Assembly (NCBI GenBank): GCA_022925895.1
Contig: JAKSYS010000733.1
Coordinates: forward strand, 1-29,420
Direction of reading: 5' to 3'
Length of the DNA: 29,420 nucleotides
DNA from: Fragilaria crotonensis
Lineage: Eukaryota > Bacillariophyta > Fragilariophyceae > Fragilariales > Fragilariaceae
In this document: one piece after another, positions 11,291 through 20,723 of the stretch
Position numbering within the stretch: the stretch's first letter is position 1
Layout: each line of letters begins with the position of its first letter
Translations under genes and position numbers: made by a program
The notes under the pieces: generated by a model
What the model was told of the DNA's origin: nothing
Database searches by the model: none
The model's input: the letters and a program-made list of their open reading frames with translations, nothing else

Positions 11291-11948
11291 CGTCAAACTT
11301 TAATGTCGGTATAACAAAGGACTCAGGACTCACATGTTGTTGCCGCCCCAACTCTTCGTGGACAACCAATCGATACCCCCCGGTCCACTGGCGGTCACCG
11401 GCCACTCACCTGTTGCTGCCAGACGCTTTCAGAGCCCTCCAGACAACGTCCCTCCTCGCCCACTTTTCGATTCGGCGACTAGTACGACACTTACTGAAAC
11501 CTTCACCGGTACTCCGGCCGACTTGTATGCACCCAATTTTGCCTGAGGTTACCTTCGGTGCGGAGTCTTTTGAATACATGTGTCAATTCATGCGTGGCGA
11601 GGTCAAGTTCAAGGGTTTTTTGAAAGGCGAGTGAGTATCCGAAAGTTCGACTCATCTAAAAATGATTTGTTTGTCCATTGGTATGAGCTGTTTTGTTCAA
11701 CATGCCTTCGGTGGGGAGGATGGTGTCTGCTGTGCCAATCCGCTCAGCAAGATTCAATCCGGTGGACTTGGCTTCCCGCTTCCGTGGTACAGCAGGAGAA
11801 AGACTCGTTCATATCGGGGCTAATCTATGCTGCTCGAGGCCAGAGACGAGGGTGCGCGGAGAGTAGTGGAGCAAGCAGCTCGTTAGAACCTGGGATCACG
11901 GCGCTGAAAGACTGGGCCCGGGCAGCTGCACCGAGATTGATCGAATAG
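11262..11948 (+). pseudogene. Degraded gag-like retroelement fragment (tentative)
   Basis: Protein-like sequence can be followed only by switching frames: MDNKTPAPSNFNVGITKDSG (frame of 11269), then FVDNQSIPPGPLAVTGHSPVAA up to about 11543, then VTFGAESFEYMCQFMRGEVKF (to 11634), then NDLFVHWYELFCSTCLRWGG and VVQQEKDSFISGLIYAA (to about 11860). The block WYxxFCSTxxxWGxW...DS...LPxSV..Q..F.S.LIY resembles capsid-like regions I recall from diatom retroelements. No protease, integrase or reverse transcriptase is attached. The alternation of frames suggests a decayed gene rather than a host gene. The identification is from memory of family texture and is weak. Confidence 0.3.
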
Positions 11949-12826
11949 CGGCGGAAAACCCCCCCATCCTCTAATTGCTAGCAAGTGGACCAGAATGCAA
12001 GCAACGCCGCCCGGGTTGATCTGCGGTTCGTAGCAAAGAAGGCTGAAGACCCCGGGCATGTCCGAGGCATCTGCCAAAAACAACGCAGTCTTGATAACCG
12101 CAGAGAATCCCATCGGGATGAAGGCGTCTCTCCCTATTATTTTTTGGAGGAAATAGTGGATGTGTGGTTGGTTCTGCACGTATGCAACATTGCTGAGGGA
12201 AAGGATATCTGCAAGTGATTGGACCGGACAAATCGGGACTCATCCCTGGGCATCGCGTTCCGACACAAAGAGTATCATTCTCTTTGTTGACGGTGGGAAC
12301 AAGTCAAACCCCGCCTTCGGCCAGGAGGTTTGATCTTCACATGTTGCTCACACTCCATGCATTTGGTTGCTATGATGGAGATAGTAGGTTGATGAATTAC
12401 CAAAAGCTGAACCCATGAGGGTTGAGCTCACTGTTCCTCAGCCCACCGCTGTCTAGATCTACTACTTTGATACATGTGCCATGATTGAGAGGCACAATAA
12501 CAATATGGTGCAATTTGAGGTTTGGTTTAGCTTAGCTACTAGTGGATTCTTCCTTGCAGTTTGTTAAAGAAGTACTTGTGCATGATAGAAAGCAAGGAGT
12601 TGGGAATGGCTATTGGATGGGCCCTCCTATCGGACAGAGGCTTATGCGATTGTTGTCCTTGTCGATGTTTTTGATCCGACTGAAGCGAGTTCTCGACTAT
12701 GCATGAGGATTTGTTGGGTACTTGGTACTACAAGTACTAGCTAGTACAAGTACTTCATGTATTGGGTCGAGCTACCGGTAGTACTACTCTCTCTATTCAT
12801 TTCGGTTTAGAAATCACCCAAAACGC
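11949..12826. other. Intergenic, no supported gene
   Basis: Short open frames exist on both strands but none has a recognisable motif. Part of 11949-12250 may be further debris of the gag-like fragment. The right end carries GTAC-rich palindromes, including a perfect 14-bp GTACTAGCTAGTAC at 12734-12747. Confidence 0.5.
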
Positions 12827-12836
12827 TTAATTCAGT
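12827..12836 (+). repeat. Left TTAA target site and terminal repeat tip of the piggyBac element
   Basis: TTAATTCAGT here is inverted at 15279-15288 (ACTGAATTAA). TTAA is the invariant piggyBac target, leaving TTCAGT as the element tip. Similarity beyond ten bases is poor, so the exact terminus is a proposal supported by the symmetric placement, about 200 bp from each end of the transposase. Confidence 0.5.
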
Positions 12837-15284
12837 CGATCACATTTTCAATTCTATCTTCATCAAAAAACATCGTTGCACGAATCGGAAAGAGCTGTAA
12901 ATCAATCATGCAATCCTCTACAATAATGCAACTGGAAGCAGTTTAGAGGCTCTGATAGATAGAAAGTTATTAAATGTAGAACTGTCGCAAAAAAATTCAA
13001 TTTTTTGATTTCCTTAATTACGTCGGTCGCTCACGAGGCTTCAGCTATTTGTGCAATGTGCATACCAATACAAGCAGGACACATCCAGAAACCTATCATG
13101 CACTTGCAATAGGTTCTTATGCGTTTTTTGCAGCCGACTGTCTTGCAAATGTGCTGCGGGTATTTGGTTGAGAGGAACTGCCATTGCGTTCCAGTCCAAT
13201 TTCCAGCGTAGACAGGAGCCGTTTCCACGCCGCAAACAGATGCCACGGGCTCCATACTCCGCCTCGTCCTCTTTCTTGTGCCTGTATTAACAACAAACGA
13301 GAATTCCATCAACTCCTTAGCAAGTAATCGCCTGAACTCCAGTTGGCTAAGCGTATCAGATTGAGAAAAGTATGAGTGTGCGAGTCGTGCATTCACCTCG
13401 ACCACAGCAAGGATAAAGGTGAATACTCGTATCTTCCAATCCTTGGTGTTGATACTCTCCTCCAATGATATTGAGAGTGTCTGGCATTGTTATGGTCATC
13501 AACTTGGTGCCTGAACTTGAAATGGTTAAAAAGGGCTCGGTGTAAACAAAACTCACATTTTCCCGAATGCCGCTTCGACGAGTCACGCTTCGTTGCGTCA
13601 ATCCTCCATCCATCGGTCGCAGCGCTCCATACGTTGCCATCAATTTCATGACGTAGTCTTCCTCCTTCATACAGAAGACTTTAAAGTTGATGCCGTCCAA
13701 AGTGCCTGGGAGGCTGTCGGTGGTGCCGATCTCCTTCAAATCAAAATGTGAGTCGATCGCCGCGCCGTCAATATACTTCGGCCAGTAACGACGCTTTTAA
13801 TTACTGCCGATGCGTAGACACCGACAGAAGCCAACTGCACCAGTCCTTTCAGCACACAGAAACCGCTGTCCATGATCACCACTCTTCCTGAGTGGTGAAT
13901 GGACTCGGTCAATCTCATAAGCAGACCAGTCGTCTTACCGTGTTCCGAATATTTTTCGTTCGGAATTTGCGACGGTCGGTCCTTACCTTGCACGAGCTCA
14001 ATTGCAAACATTATTCCACTCAAGCCACAACAAATTGAATGATATTCATTCCCCTTTGGATGGGGTTTTCTTGGAACAAAGACCCAGCCAGGGCACGTCC
14101 ACATGTTCGTCCAGACCGACATGGACTCATCCAAACAAGAGACCCAGCTCGGACTGAAGCAAGCCTGCGTGTGTTTGTTGAAAGCATCAATAATATCATT
14201 GACAGGATGGAATGGATGTTTGAATGCAGGTGGAGGCGTTGTTGTGAGCTTTAGATGCTTCAGGATCGCCTCAAAACGTCTCCTGGACATGTAAGCATGC
14301 AGACGAAACGGGGCACCACAAAATATGTCTGGCATGTCGTTTGCCCAAAACATACGTCTTTGTACTCCCTGAGTCGTTCCCAAGAGAAACAGAATCGCCA
14401 TGAACCGCAGAAACTCATCCCATGTAAGAGGGTCAAAAGTGTTTCGTTTGTGGCTTGGAGAATGGTTGTTTTGAAGAACTCCTGCGGCAAAAAGTGAAGG
14501 AAGAAACCCAACGCGGTGTGCATTGATGGATCAGCACTTACCAAGGAAGGCTGGACATCCCTGACGCCAGCCACCCTTCTAGCATCTAAGGGTTCACTTC
14601 CCCAGGGTCGGTATATATCACCAGTGTCAGTGTCGTTTGAAGTTGGAACGTTTTGGGAGCAGGCTCATTATCGTCGTCAACTGCAAATCCCTGTGCGAAA
14701 ACTCGAGACGTCTTCATTCAAGACTGACGGGATTTCACGCTCGTCGTTCTCGTTGCCCCCAACAGCCACACTCCTGTCGTTTTCCACATCGTTCGTTGGT
14801 ATAACATCGAATAAGGATTCAATGGGTCCTTCTTGAGTGACCTTGCAAAATCGAGCGACCGCATGCAGGATTTGACCATCGTCAAAATCGTCGTGTCGCA
14901 TCGTCAAACAGACCTGCAAACGCCTGGAAACCATTCTCTCCTCCTGTCCAATGACAAGGAGGTTGTCCAGCACATCATTCTTTGATGCATTTGGATACCT
15001 TTTTGAAATGACAGCCCTTGGGTGAAGGAACTTCTTGTAGACGGTGATCTTGGCTCCGACGCCATGGCGTAACCGTTTAGTTTTCGGCATGATTTTTTTT
15101 TAACGATAAAAAAATTCGGTACAGAGACCAACTTCTATTAATCATATCTCGACTTCTACCGCTTCAAACAAGTGCATCTTGATAACCTGTATTGCACACA
15201 ACTAGTACTTTCATATCGTACTGAGCCATAGAACTCGAGAACATGAAGCCCAAATGATCACTTATTTTAAAAAATGACACTGAA
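12831..15284 (-). mobile_element. piggyBac-type DNA transposon, 2.45 kb
   Basis: The element contains one transposase gene on the minus strand (13031-15090). It lies between TTAA sites at 12827-12830 and 15285-15288 with matching inverted tips TTCAGT/ACTGAA. The non-coding ends are 200 and 194 bp. The size and the TTAA duplication fit the piggyBac superfamily. A perfect palindrome ACTGAATTCAGT lies just outside the right end (15299-15310). Confidence 0.6.
13031..15090 (-). pseudogene. piggyBac transposase (DDE, PGBD-like), multiply frameshifted
   Basis: The start is ATG at 15090 (MPKTKRLRHG); the stop is at 13031-13033. Conserved blocks appear in order but in changing frames: VDDDNEPAP (about 14650-14690), RVAGVRDVQPSLV with FFLHFLPQEFFKTTILQATNET (about 14445-14590), LTWDEFLRFMAILFLLG (about 14360-14430), SWVSCLDESMSVWTNMWTCPG with the first catalytic Asp (about 14090-14150), VVIMDSGFCVLKGLV with the second (about 13835-13880), KRRYWPKYIDG, GTLDGINFKVFCMKEEDYVM, then HQVDDHNNARH (the family DNHN block) and RVFTFILAVVEVNARLA. 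The C-terminal Cys-rich finger has CKK, TYCKC and WMCPACIGMH. About six one-base deletions are needed; five fall in 4-5-base homopolymers (14699-14702, 14650-14653, 14435-14438, 13794-13797, 13528-13532). As written it cannot make a whole transposase. Confidence 0.85.
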
Positions 15285-15288
15285 TTAA
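15279..15288 (-). repeat. Right terminal repeat tip and TTAA target site of the piggyBac element
   Basis: ACTGAATTAA is the inverse of 12827-12836. The ACTGAA tip recurs at 15299-15304, eleven bases outside the proposed end, within a perfect 12-bp palindrome. Confidence 0.5.
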
Positions 15289-15577
15289 GTCGAAAAAAAC
15301 TGAATTCAGTGAGGGTGGTCCAATATCCGATTTATAGATGACTGCAGTCAAAGCTTGTTTTTCAGTGGCCCGTAGTATAAAATGTACAGAAAGCGTCTTG
15401 CACATAGGCAAACGGTCCGGGCAAATAGACAATAGACACTATCATAGAGCTAGTAGTAGACTAGTAGTACGTAATACGTGGTACAATGTACTGTACCTTA
15501 TAAAGTAAATTCAACCATGTACATATCACGATGATATGCTACCAGGTACTGCGTCTGAGGCCAGGCCAGACTTGATT
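15289..15577. other. Spacer downstream of the ferric reductase gene
   Basis: This contains the palindrome ACTGAATTCAGT (15299-15310) and a GTAC/TAGTA-rich tract (about 15450-15550). No gene is seen. It must include the 3' end of the minus-strand reductase transcript. Confidence 0.5.
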
Positions 15578-17947
15578 TCATGACGATGGGTTTAGGATGA
15601 CAAGATTCACGTCAGCTGGCCCTTGATGGTTCGAGTCTCGATTGCGAACACGTCGCAGCATATGAACTTCATCAGTTACACTGCGGATGAATGACGGCGA
15701 ACCACACACTACAACTGCAGCCTGTTTGTTTGATTCTCGTTGTGGAGAGTATTCTTGGCAGTTGTGGACATAACCCTTCAAGACATCTGCAAGTTCTGGC
15801 CTCCTGTATTCCACCTTGATGTGATTTTGAATCACATCGTCGCCAATGGGTCCATCACTCCTCCTTGTTGATTGCTCACTCTCAGCCACAGATTCATATT
15901 GTTCGCTGCTGTGAGCACCGTTCCAGGCAGTACCAGTGATAGGTAATGCTGATCTTCTGCAGCAACAGCCATTGCCTTTATTGACCAGCCGTTTGATTCG
16001 ATGAAAGACATATAGCAGGGCTAGGGCAAATAATGGAGCAAAGAACAAGGACAAGATTGCTGGGAGCCCTCGAAAGCAGTACAGGCATATAAGAGGTTTG
16101 CAACAAGGAAGCATAAGAATGTCGCCTCTCTTGATGGTCTCCGCGTCACACGAGACACATGTGGTGGAATCACCAAAAAAGGAACATTTGCTGAAGGTTG
16201 TGCCATCCTTCTCTACCACAAGGGAGTTGCAGCAGATGGCCCGGCTTACTGCAAAGCTTAATGCGACGCTCACTATAGAGGCAACTGTTGTGGAGATGGG
16301 ATCGTAAAACGACTTTAAGTGCCCGGAAAACTTGACTTGGTAACTTCTCACAAGTTTCGTCGGTTGAAACGGTTGGCTTCCCTCAGTTGATCCTGTAACA
16401 AACACATGGCACTGTGTTGCTCCATCCCGACTACAAGGCAACAAATCTTGAGACAAAAATTCCATTTCATCCGCAGCGCGAACTAGCCAAACCAACCATG
16501 TTCGTCTGCCTGTGTCAACGCTGCGGTTGCGTATAGTCTCCGATACGCCAGTCAACCCAACACCGCCGACTAGAAAGAGGCAATTTTCGTAGCAATCCAA
16601 TGATGCGTGCAGATCAACCCCGTACGGGCCTTCGATTTCAAAGTCGAAGGTTAACGCTTGGAAATTGCTTTCAGCGCTTCTGAAGGTATTTCCATGTAGC
16701 GATTGTTGCTGGTTGGGTAGATCAGCCAGCGATGCAGGACTCGAAAAGAGAGACGCTTCGTGGACTTTGGATGCGAATGCGGAAGTCCAATCACCCAATG
16801 CTTTGATGTGCAAGCTTATTGTCTGATTTGTTGGATCAATTTTGCTTATTGATATCGGGTGAGACTGCCAAATCGAAATTGAAGGGACTTTAAGGTACAC
16901 AAACATTCCTGGCCTTGGCACTGAAGTCCATGACTTGGGGATGCTGAAAGTCAATGCGATAATCTTGGCGTCTGCTGCTGGCTGTTCCGAGGATTTATGA
17001 TTAATGCAGATTTTCAGGTCACCGTCATCAAATGTATTCGAGTTGCCGGCCGCGTGTGTTGCAGTTACTCGAGTTTGCAGTCTGGAATACTTTCGTAACA
17101 ACCGTTCGGTAATCCATGCCACTAAGGCCGGCTGGACGAAGTGAAGGGTATTGTAATCATGGAGATTGGAAAAGAAGATCAATAATGCGGTAGAGGAAAG
17201 ATGGAATCCATTGAATCCTTCATACCAGTGCCTACGAAACCACGGTTGTGACGTGGCAACCAACGCAAGCAGCATGAGAAGACCTGCCCAACCCATCGCA
17301 TTCACCACACCTTCGGTGTAGTAGCCCCGAAAAGGAAGCATCGACTCCCACCATTCTTCCCAAGATAGTCGCATTGCATATGCAGAGGAGATGAATGCGA
17401 CGTGGACTAGAAGCCAGAAAAGTATAGCGTTCCCCATCCAAATGTGCATAATAGCGGTTTCCTTGTGGGACAAAGAGCTCTGAACCTCAAGGCGTTGCAG
17501 TGGTGAAATCCTTTGCACTGGAAAGATTACAGCTGCTAAATTCCAAAGAGCAGGCCAAGCGGCTTTCGCTCCTAATATTTCAAGGACACCTACGACTGAA
17601 GGAGTTCGATGCCGATTTCGAAGGGATGGTTGTATGAGTGATGCTACGAACCATAGCAAGTTTATTACGAGGAACGTGCGCAATTTCAGTGGGCAAGAAC
17701 CCAACAACGCCTGCTGTCGCTTGAGAGTGTCAACATTAATTCTTTTGCAGCACCACGGTAGAGCGGTTGGAAGAAGAACTAGACTGCTTGTTGCGAAAAT
17801 CCAAATCCATTCTGCTGAGGTGGTGCAGGTGTTTCCGACTTCGCCAGAATGGTTTAGATACAGAATCGAACTTGAGTCGGGCCACAGTTGAAAAGCAACG
17901 GTGCCCAGAATCAAGCCAGCCCCGAAAGTAAGGCAAAGTCTAGCCAT
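15578..17947 (-). CDS. Ferric reductase / NADPH-oxidase-family flavocytochrome
   Basis: This 789-residue, intronless protein should pass electrons from NADPH through FAD and two b-type hemes across the membrane, probably to reduce extracellular ferric iron. The N-terminus (1-25) is hydrophobic. Several membrane spans follow at about 45-65, 90-108, 165-190, 212-232 and 245-262. Heme-ligand pairs keep the family spacing: H168/H182 and H249/H263, each 14 apart. The FAD-binding motif is SHPISIS (362-368). The NADPH side has GGVGLTG (461-467), WLVWLVR (484-490) and CGSP (748-751). Unusually, residues about 549-650 place two more hydrophobic spans and a cysteine-rich loop inside the NADPH-binding half. 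No EF-hands are seen, arguing for a FRE rather than a calcium-regulated oxidase. It is divergent from the NikA-like gene, which supports a metal-uptake role; substrate is inferred. Confidence 0.88.
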   Translation of the reverse strand: MARLCLTFGAGLILGTVAFQLWPDSSSILYLNHSGEVGNTCTTSAEWIWIFATSSLVLLPTALPWCCKRINVDTLKRQQALLGSCPLKLRTFLVINLLWFVASLIQPSLRNRHRTPSVVGVLEILGAKAAWPALWNLAAVIFPVQRISPLQRLEVQSSLSHKETAIMHIWMGNAILFWLLVHVAFISSAYAMRLSWEEWWESMLPFRGYYTEGVVNAMGWAGLLMLLALVATSQPWFRRHWYEGFNGFHLSSTALLIFFSNLHDYNTLHFVQPALVAWITERLLRKYSRLQTRVTATHAAGNSNTFDDGDLKICINHKSSEQPAADAKIIALTFSIPKSWTSVPRPGMFVYLKVPSISIWQSHPISISKIDPTNQTISLHIKALGDWTSAFASKVHEASLFSSPASLADLPNQQQSLHGNTFRSAESNFQALTFDFEIEGPYGVDLHASLDCYENCLFLVGGVGLTGVSETIRNRSVDTGRRTWLVWLVRAADEMEFLSQDLLPCSRDGATQCHVFVTGSTEGSQPFQPTKLVRSYQVKFSGHLKSFYDPISTTVASIVSVALSFAVSRAICCNSLVVEKDGTTFSKCSFFGDSTTCVSCDAETIKRGDILMLPCCKPLICLYCFRGLPAILSLFFAPLFALALLYVFHRIKRLVNKGNGCCCRRSALPITGTAWNGAHSSEQYESVAESEQSTRRSDGPIGDDVIQNHIKVEYRRPELADVLKGYVHNCQEYSPQRESNKQAAVVVCGSPSFIRSVTDEVHMLRRVRNRDSNHQGPADVNLVILNPSS

Positions 17948-18872
17948 CGTGTGTGGGCATTCTATCGTGAGCCGAGAAAGTTATGATACCCCCATAATTC
18001 AAGCACTCTACTAGGAAATGATACCATCAGGCCATTTTAAAACCATGTTTATATGAACATGGTAACATGGACTACCTTTTTCTTTTATGTTTGTCGCGGT
18101 ACCAGTATGCTCCTGCAGAGTCCAGAGGGTGAGGCCATATGCGTGCTATCACCTGGCTATCACCACGAATCGTGCGATGTGGGGTTATGGCCTTGGAACA
18201 AGCCCAGCGTGCTGCGTGTATGCATATGCATATTCCGAGTACTCGAGTAGTAGACTACTGGTAGTACAATACGGCTAGTACAGAATACAAGAAAGACATT
18301 TGTACACAAGTGCTACTAGTAGTACTATACTACAAGTATGTACTGCCACACTTTTGCTAGTAATCGGAATACGTAGAACGGGTTGGTCCTCCGGAGCTCC
18401 GAGCTGTATGCATATGTACTCGAGTACCAGGGACGTTTGTACTTGGAGTAACCCTGCTGATAAATCGTCGGGAAGAAAGAAGAAAGGCCATAGGGTTTGG
18501 AGTTTTTTCTAGATCTTGCTGCATGAGAGGGGGAAAGGGCCTGGACTGTGGATCCCTCACCACCGAAACATCAAAAATGTATCGATACACTCCTTTTTTC
18601 TGTACTTCCTGAGTTATTGAGTACTACTACTATGCATGTAGTACATGGGGAGGACCGGAGACGGGGGGCCACGAGGACATGTGTAGTATTCGTATGCATA
18701 AGCCTGTGTCAACTGTAAACAGAGTCAACAAAGGCCTTGGCTAAGCGTATGTTCGTTTGGCCTTCGACAAGAAAAAGATTATGCAAGATCCTGGGTTTAT
18801 ACTCTCACATTTTATCGGATTACCACCCAGTAGTGCTCACAAATTATCCTCAACCGCCCTCTATCCACCGTG
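17948..18872. promoter_or_regulatory. Shared divergent intergenic region between ferric reductase and NikA-like gene
   Basis: This 925-bp region must hold the promoters of both divergent genes. No gene is supported inside it. It contains many GTAC/TAGTA palindromes, such as CGAGTACTCG (18236-18245) and GTACTCGAGTAC (18416-18427), and CTACTAGTAGTACTATACT (about 18313-18331). I looked for CACGTG-type sites, which I recall from diatom iron-responsive promoters, and saw none. Whether the two genes share regulation is inferred from arrangement only. Confidence 0.4.
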
Positions 18873-20723
18873 ATGATTATGGATACTCACCTTCGCATGG
18901 TCGGAGTGCTATTGTGCTCGATGGCATTCCTCGTCGCCCAGGTATGGGGTGCGGACGCAAACTGTGCTCATCACAATATTGACTTCATCATGATAGATGG
19001 CGATGCCAACCTGCAGGCAGTAGAGGACGATATTCGTTCTCAGCTCGCGCGAGCAGGGTTCAACGTATCTTCACGAATGCTCTCGAAAGAAGCATTCAAT
19101 GCGGCTCATCAGAATGGAGACTTTCACATGTCTTTCACGGAAACTTGGGGCGCACCCTACGACCCTCATAGCTACGCCAGTGGGTGGATTGCCGGTGATG
19201 AGGGGCATAAGCAAGCAATGGCAAATTTTGAACCGCCTGATTCTCGAGACGTGCTGTTTCAAGATATTGAGAATGTCTTGCTTGAGTCCTCACACAAAGG
19301 ACGTGAAACGCAGTGGAAGTCAATTCTCACAACACTCCACCAGCAAGCTATCATGTTACCATTGTGGGGAAAACGAATCCCCACAGTTCTCAGCAATCGC
19401 TTGACAGGATATGAAGCCGGCATGCAGCAGTTTGACTATCCTGTTCACAGACTTATTGTTCAGTCAGGTCCGACCACCGTAAGGTGTGCTCCAGGAGCCC
19501 AAACTGGCATGTTTCAGACAGTCGGTCGTCTCGACCCTCACACATACAGACCCAACGAATTCTTCGCCAACAACTGGGTTTACGAAGGCCTGGTCAAATA
19601 CGGCCCACAAGGGCAAGTTCTACCAGCGCTGGCCACGTCTTGGACAACAGAAGACAGTGCCAACGGTGGTCAGCAATACATTTTCTCTCTTCGTCCTAAT
19701 GTAACCTTTCACGACGGCACGCAATGGAATTGTCAGGCCGCGAAGCTTAACTTTGATCATGTGCTTGCGGAGCCACTCAAGTCAGTTGACTATCATGGTT
19801 GGTACGGTGTTCCCAACATGATTTCGTCTTGGACCTGTGCCAGTGATTTCGAATTTGTCGTAACTTTGAAGGAGAAGTACTATACTTTCCTGCAAGAGCT
19901 GACTTACATTCGACCACTCCGCATGCTCTCGCCTGCCTCATTTGTGGGAAGTGGCGACCCAGTGAAGGAGAACTCATGCCATGCGGGGTGGGGTGAGCTA
20001 TCCACCGAAGGTGTTTCTGTCACATGTGTTGGAATCACCAATGTTTCCGGAACTGGCCCGTTCGTATTTGCTTCGCGAACTCCTAGCTCATCGGAAGATG
20101 GCGTCGACGATGAGGTTGTATTTGTGCGCAACGAGAAATATTGGGAAGGAGTGAGTGTTATTGAGCGTCTGGTGATTGTTCGTTATGAAACGCCTGCGGA
20201 CGTCAAGGCAGCACTCCTTAATGGGTCATTAGACATGGTTTGGGGAGCAGGAGTTTTGACTGCGCAGGATCTTGTGGATCTTGAAGATGAACCAAACCTG
20301 TCAGTCTTTCACTCGGGAGATATCCAGAATACCATCCTTCTGTTGAACTCCGGAAAGCCGCCGCTTGATGACATCACGATCCGCAAAGCAATCATTCATT
20401 CCGTGAACAAGATCGACATCATTGACAACGAATTGGGAGGTTTTGAGCGTCCCGTCGATAACATTTTTCCATTGGATGCTCCTTATTGCGATCTTGATCT
20501 GACGCCGCGCTGGGACTATGATTTCGAGAAAGCCATCTTCTTGAACTGTAAGACGTCTTCGGAAGGTAGCGGCAACGGGGATCTGGCCTTGATCCTGGGC
20601 TGTGTGTTGGGAGCTATCTGCTCCGTTCTCTTGGTGGGGAGTGTGCTATGCTATATGCGATACCGATATGCTGAGCATGCACTTGAGGAACTGCGTCGAG
20701 AAGAGAAGGCTGTCTCTGCATAA
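18873..20723 (+). CDS. NikA-like family 5 solute-binding protein, circularly permuted, membrane-anchored
   Basis: This intronless 616-residue protein starts at ATG 18873 (18879 and 18897 are later in-frame ATGs). Residues 1-26 are a signal peptide (GVLLCSMAFLVAQVWG). Residues 35-195 match the C-terminal part of bacterial NikA (QLARAGFNVSS, then TWGAPYDPHSY, LHQQAIMLPL). Residues 205-556 match the NikA N-terminal part in order (LDPHTYRPNEFFANNWVYEGLVKY, shortened here to its core VYEGLVKY; SLRPNVTFHDG; FLQELTYIRPLR; GTGPF; FVRNEKYW; NILLLNS-like ILLLNSGKPP; YDFEKA). So the lobes are in swapped order. Residues 571-595 form a transmembrane helix and 596-616 a charged cytosolic tail. Pocket residues of NikA are mostly kept (W92, W310, R347). 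The lobe should sit outside the cell and bind a metal chelate or peptide. Bacterial origin is likely. It is divergent from the ferric reductase. Confidence 0.85.
   Translation: MIMDTHLRMVGVLLCSMAFLVAQVWGADANCAHHNIDFIMIDGDANLQAVEDDIRSQLARAGFNVSSRMLSKEAFNAAHQNGDFHMSFTETWGAPYDPHSYASGWIAGDEGHKQAMANFEPPDSRDVLFQDIENVLLESSHKGRETQWKSILTTLHQQAIMLPLWGKRIPTVLSNRLTGYEAGMQQFDYPVHRLIVQSGPTTVRCAPGAQTGMFQTVGRLDPHTYRPNEFFANNWVYEGLVKYGPQGQVLPALATSWTTEDSANGGQQYIFSLRPNVTFHDGTQWNCQAAKLNFDHVLAEPLKSVDYHGWYGVPNMISSWTCASDFEFVVTLKEKYYTFLQELTYIRPLRMLSPASFVGSGDPVKENSCHAGWGELSTEGVSVTCVGITNVSGTGPFVFASRTPSSSEDGVDDEVVFVRNEKYWEGVSVIERLVIVRYETPADVKAALLNGSLDMVWGAGVLTAQDLVDLEDEPNLSVFHSGDIQNTILLLNSGKPPLDDITIRKAIIHSVNKIDIIDNELGGFERPVDNIFPLDAPYCDLDLTPRWDYDFEKAIFLNCKTSSEGSGNGDLALILGCVLGAICSVLLVGSVLCYMRYRYAEHALEELRREEKAVSA

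Noticed and set aside
14480-14541. A canonical-looking 60-nt minus-strand intron (GTAAGT ... pyrimidine tract ... CAG) in the piggyBac transposase
   Set aside because: The stretch is in frame, has no stop, and encodes ALGFFLHFLPQ, which fits the conserved piggyBac N-terminal region, so it is more likely exon.
18873-20723. Bacterial contamination as the source of the NikA-like gene
   Set aside because: It lies between eukaryotic genes and transposons, has a C-terminal membrane anchor unlike bacterial NikA, and has no permease or ATPase genes beside it.
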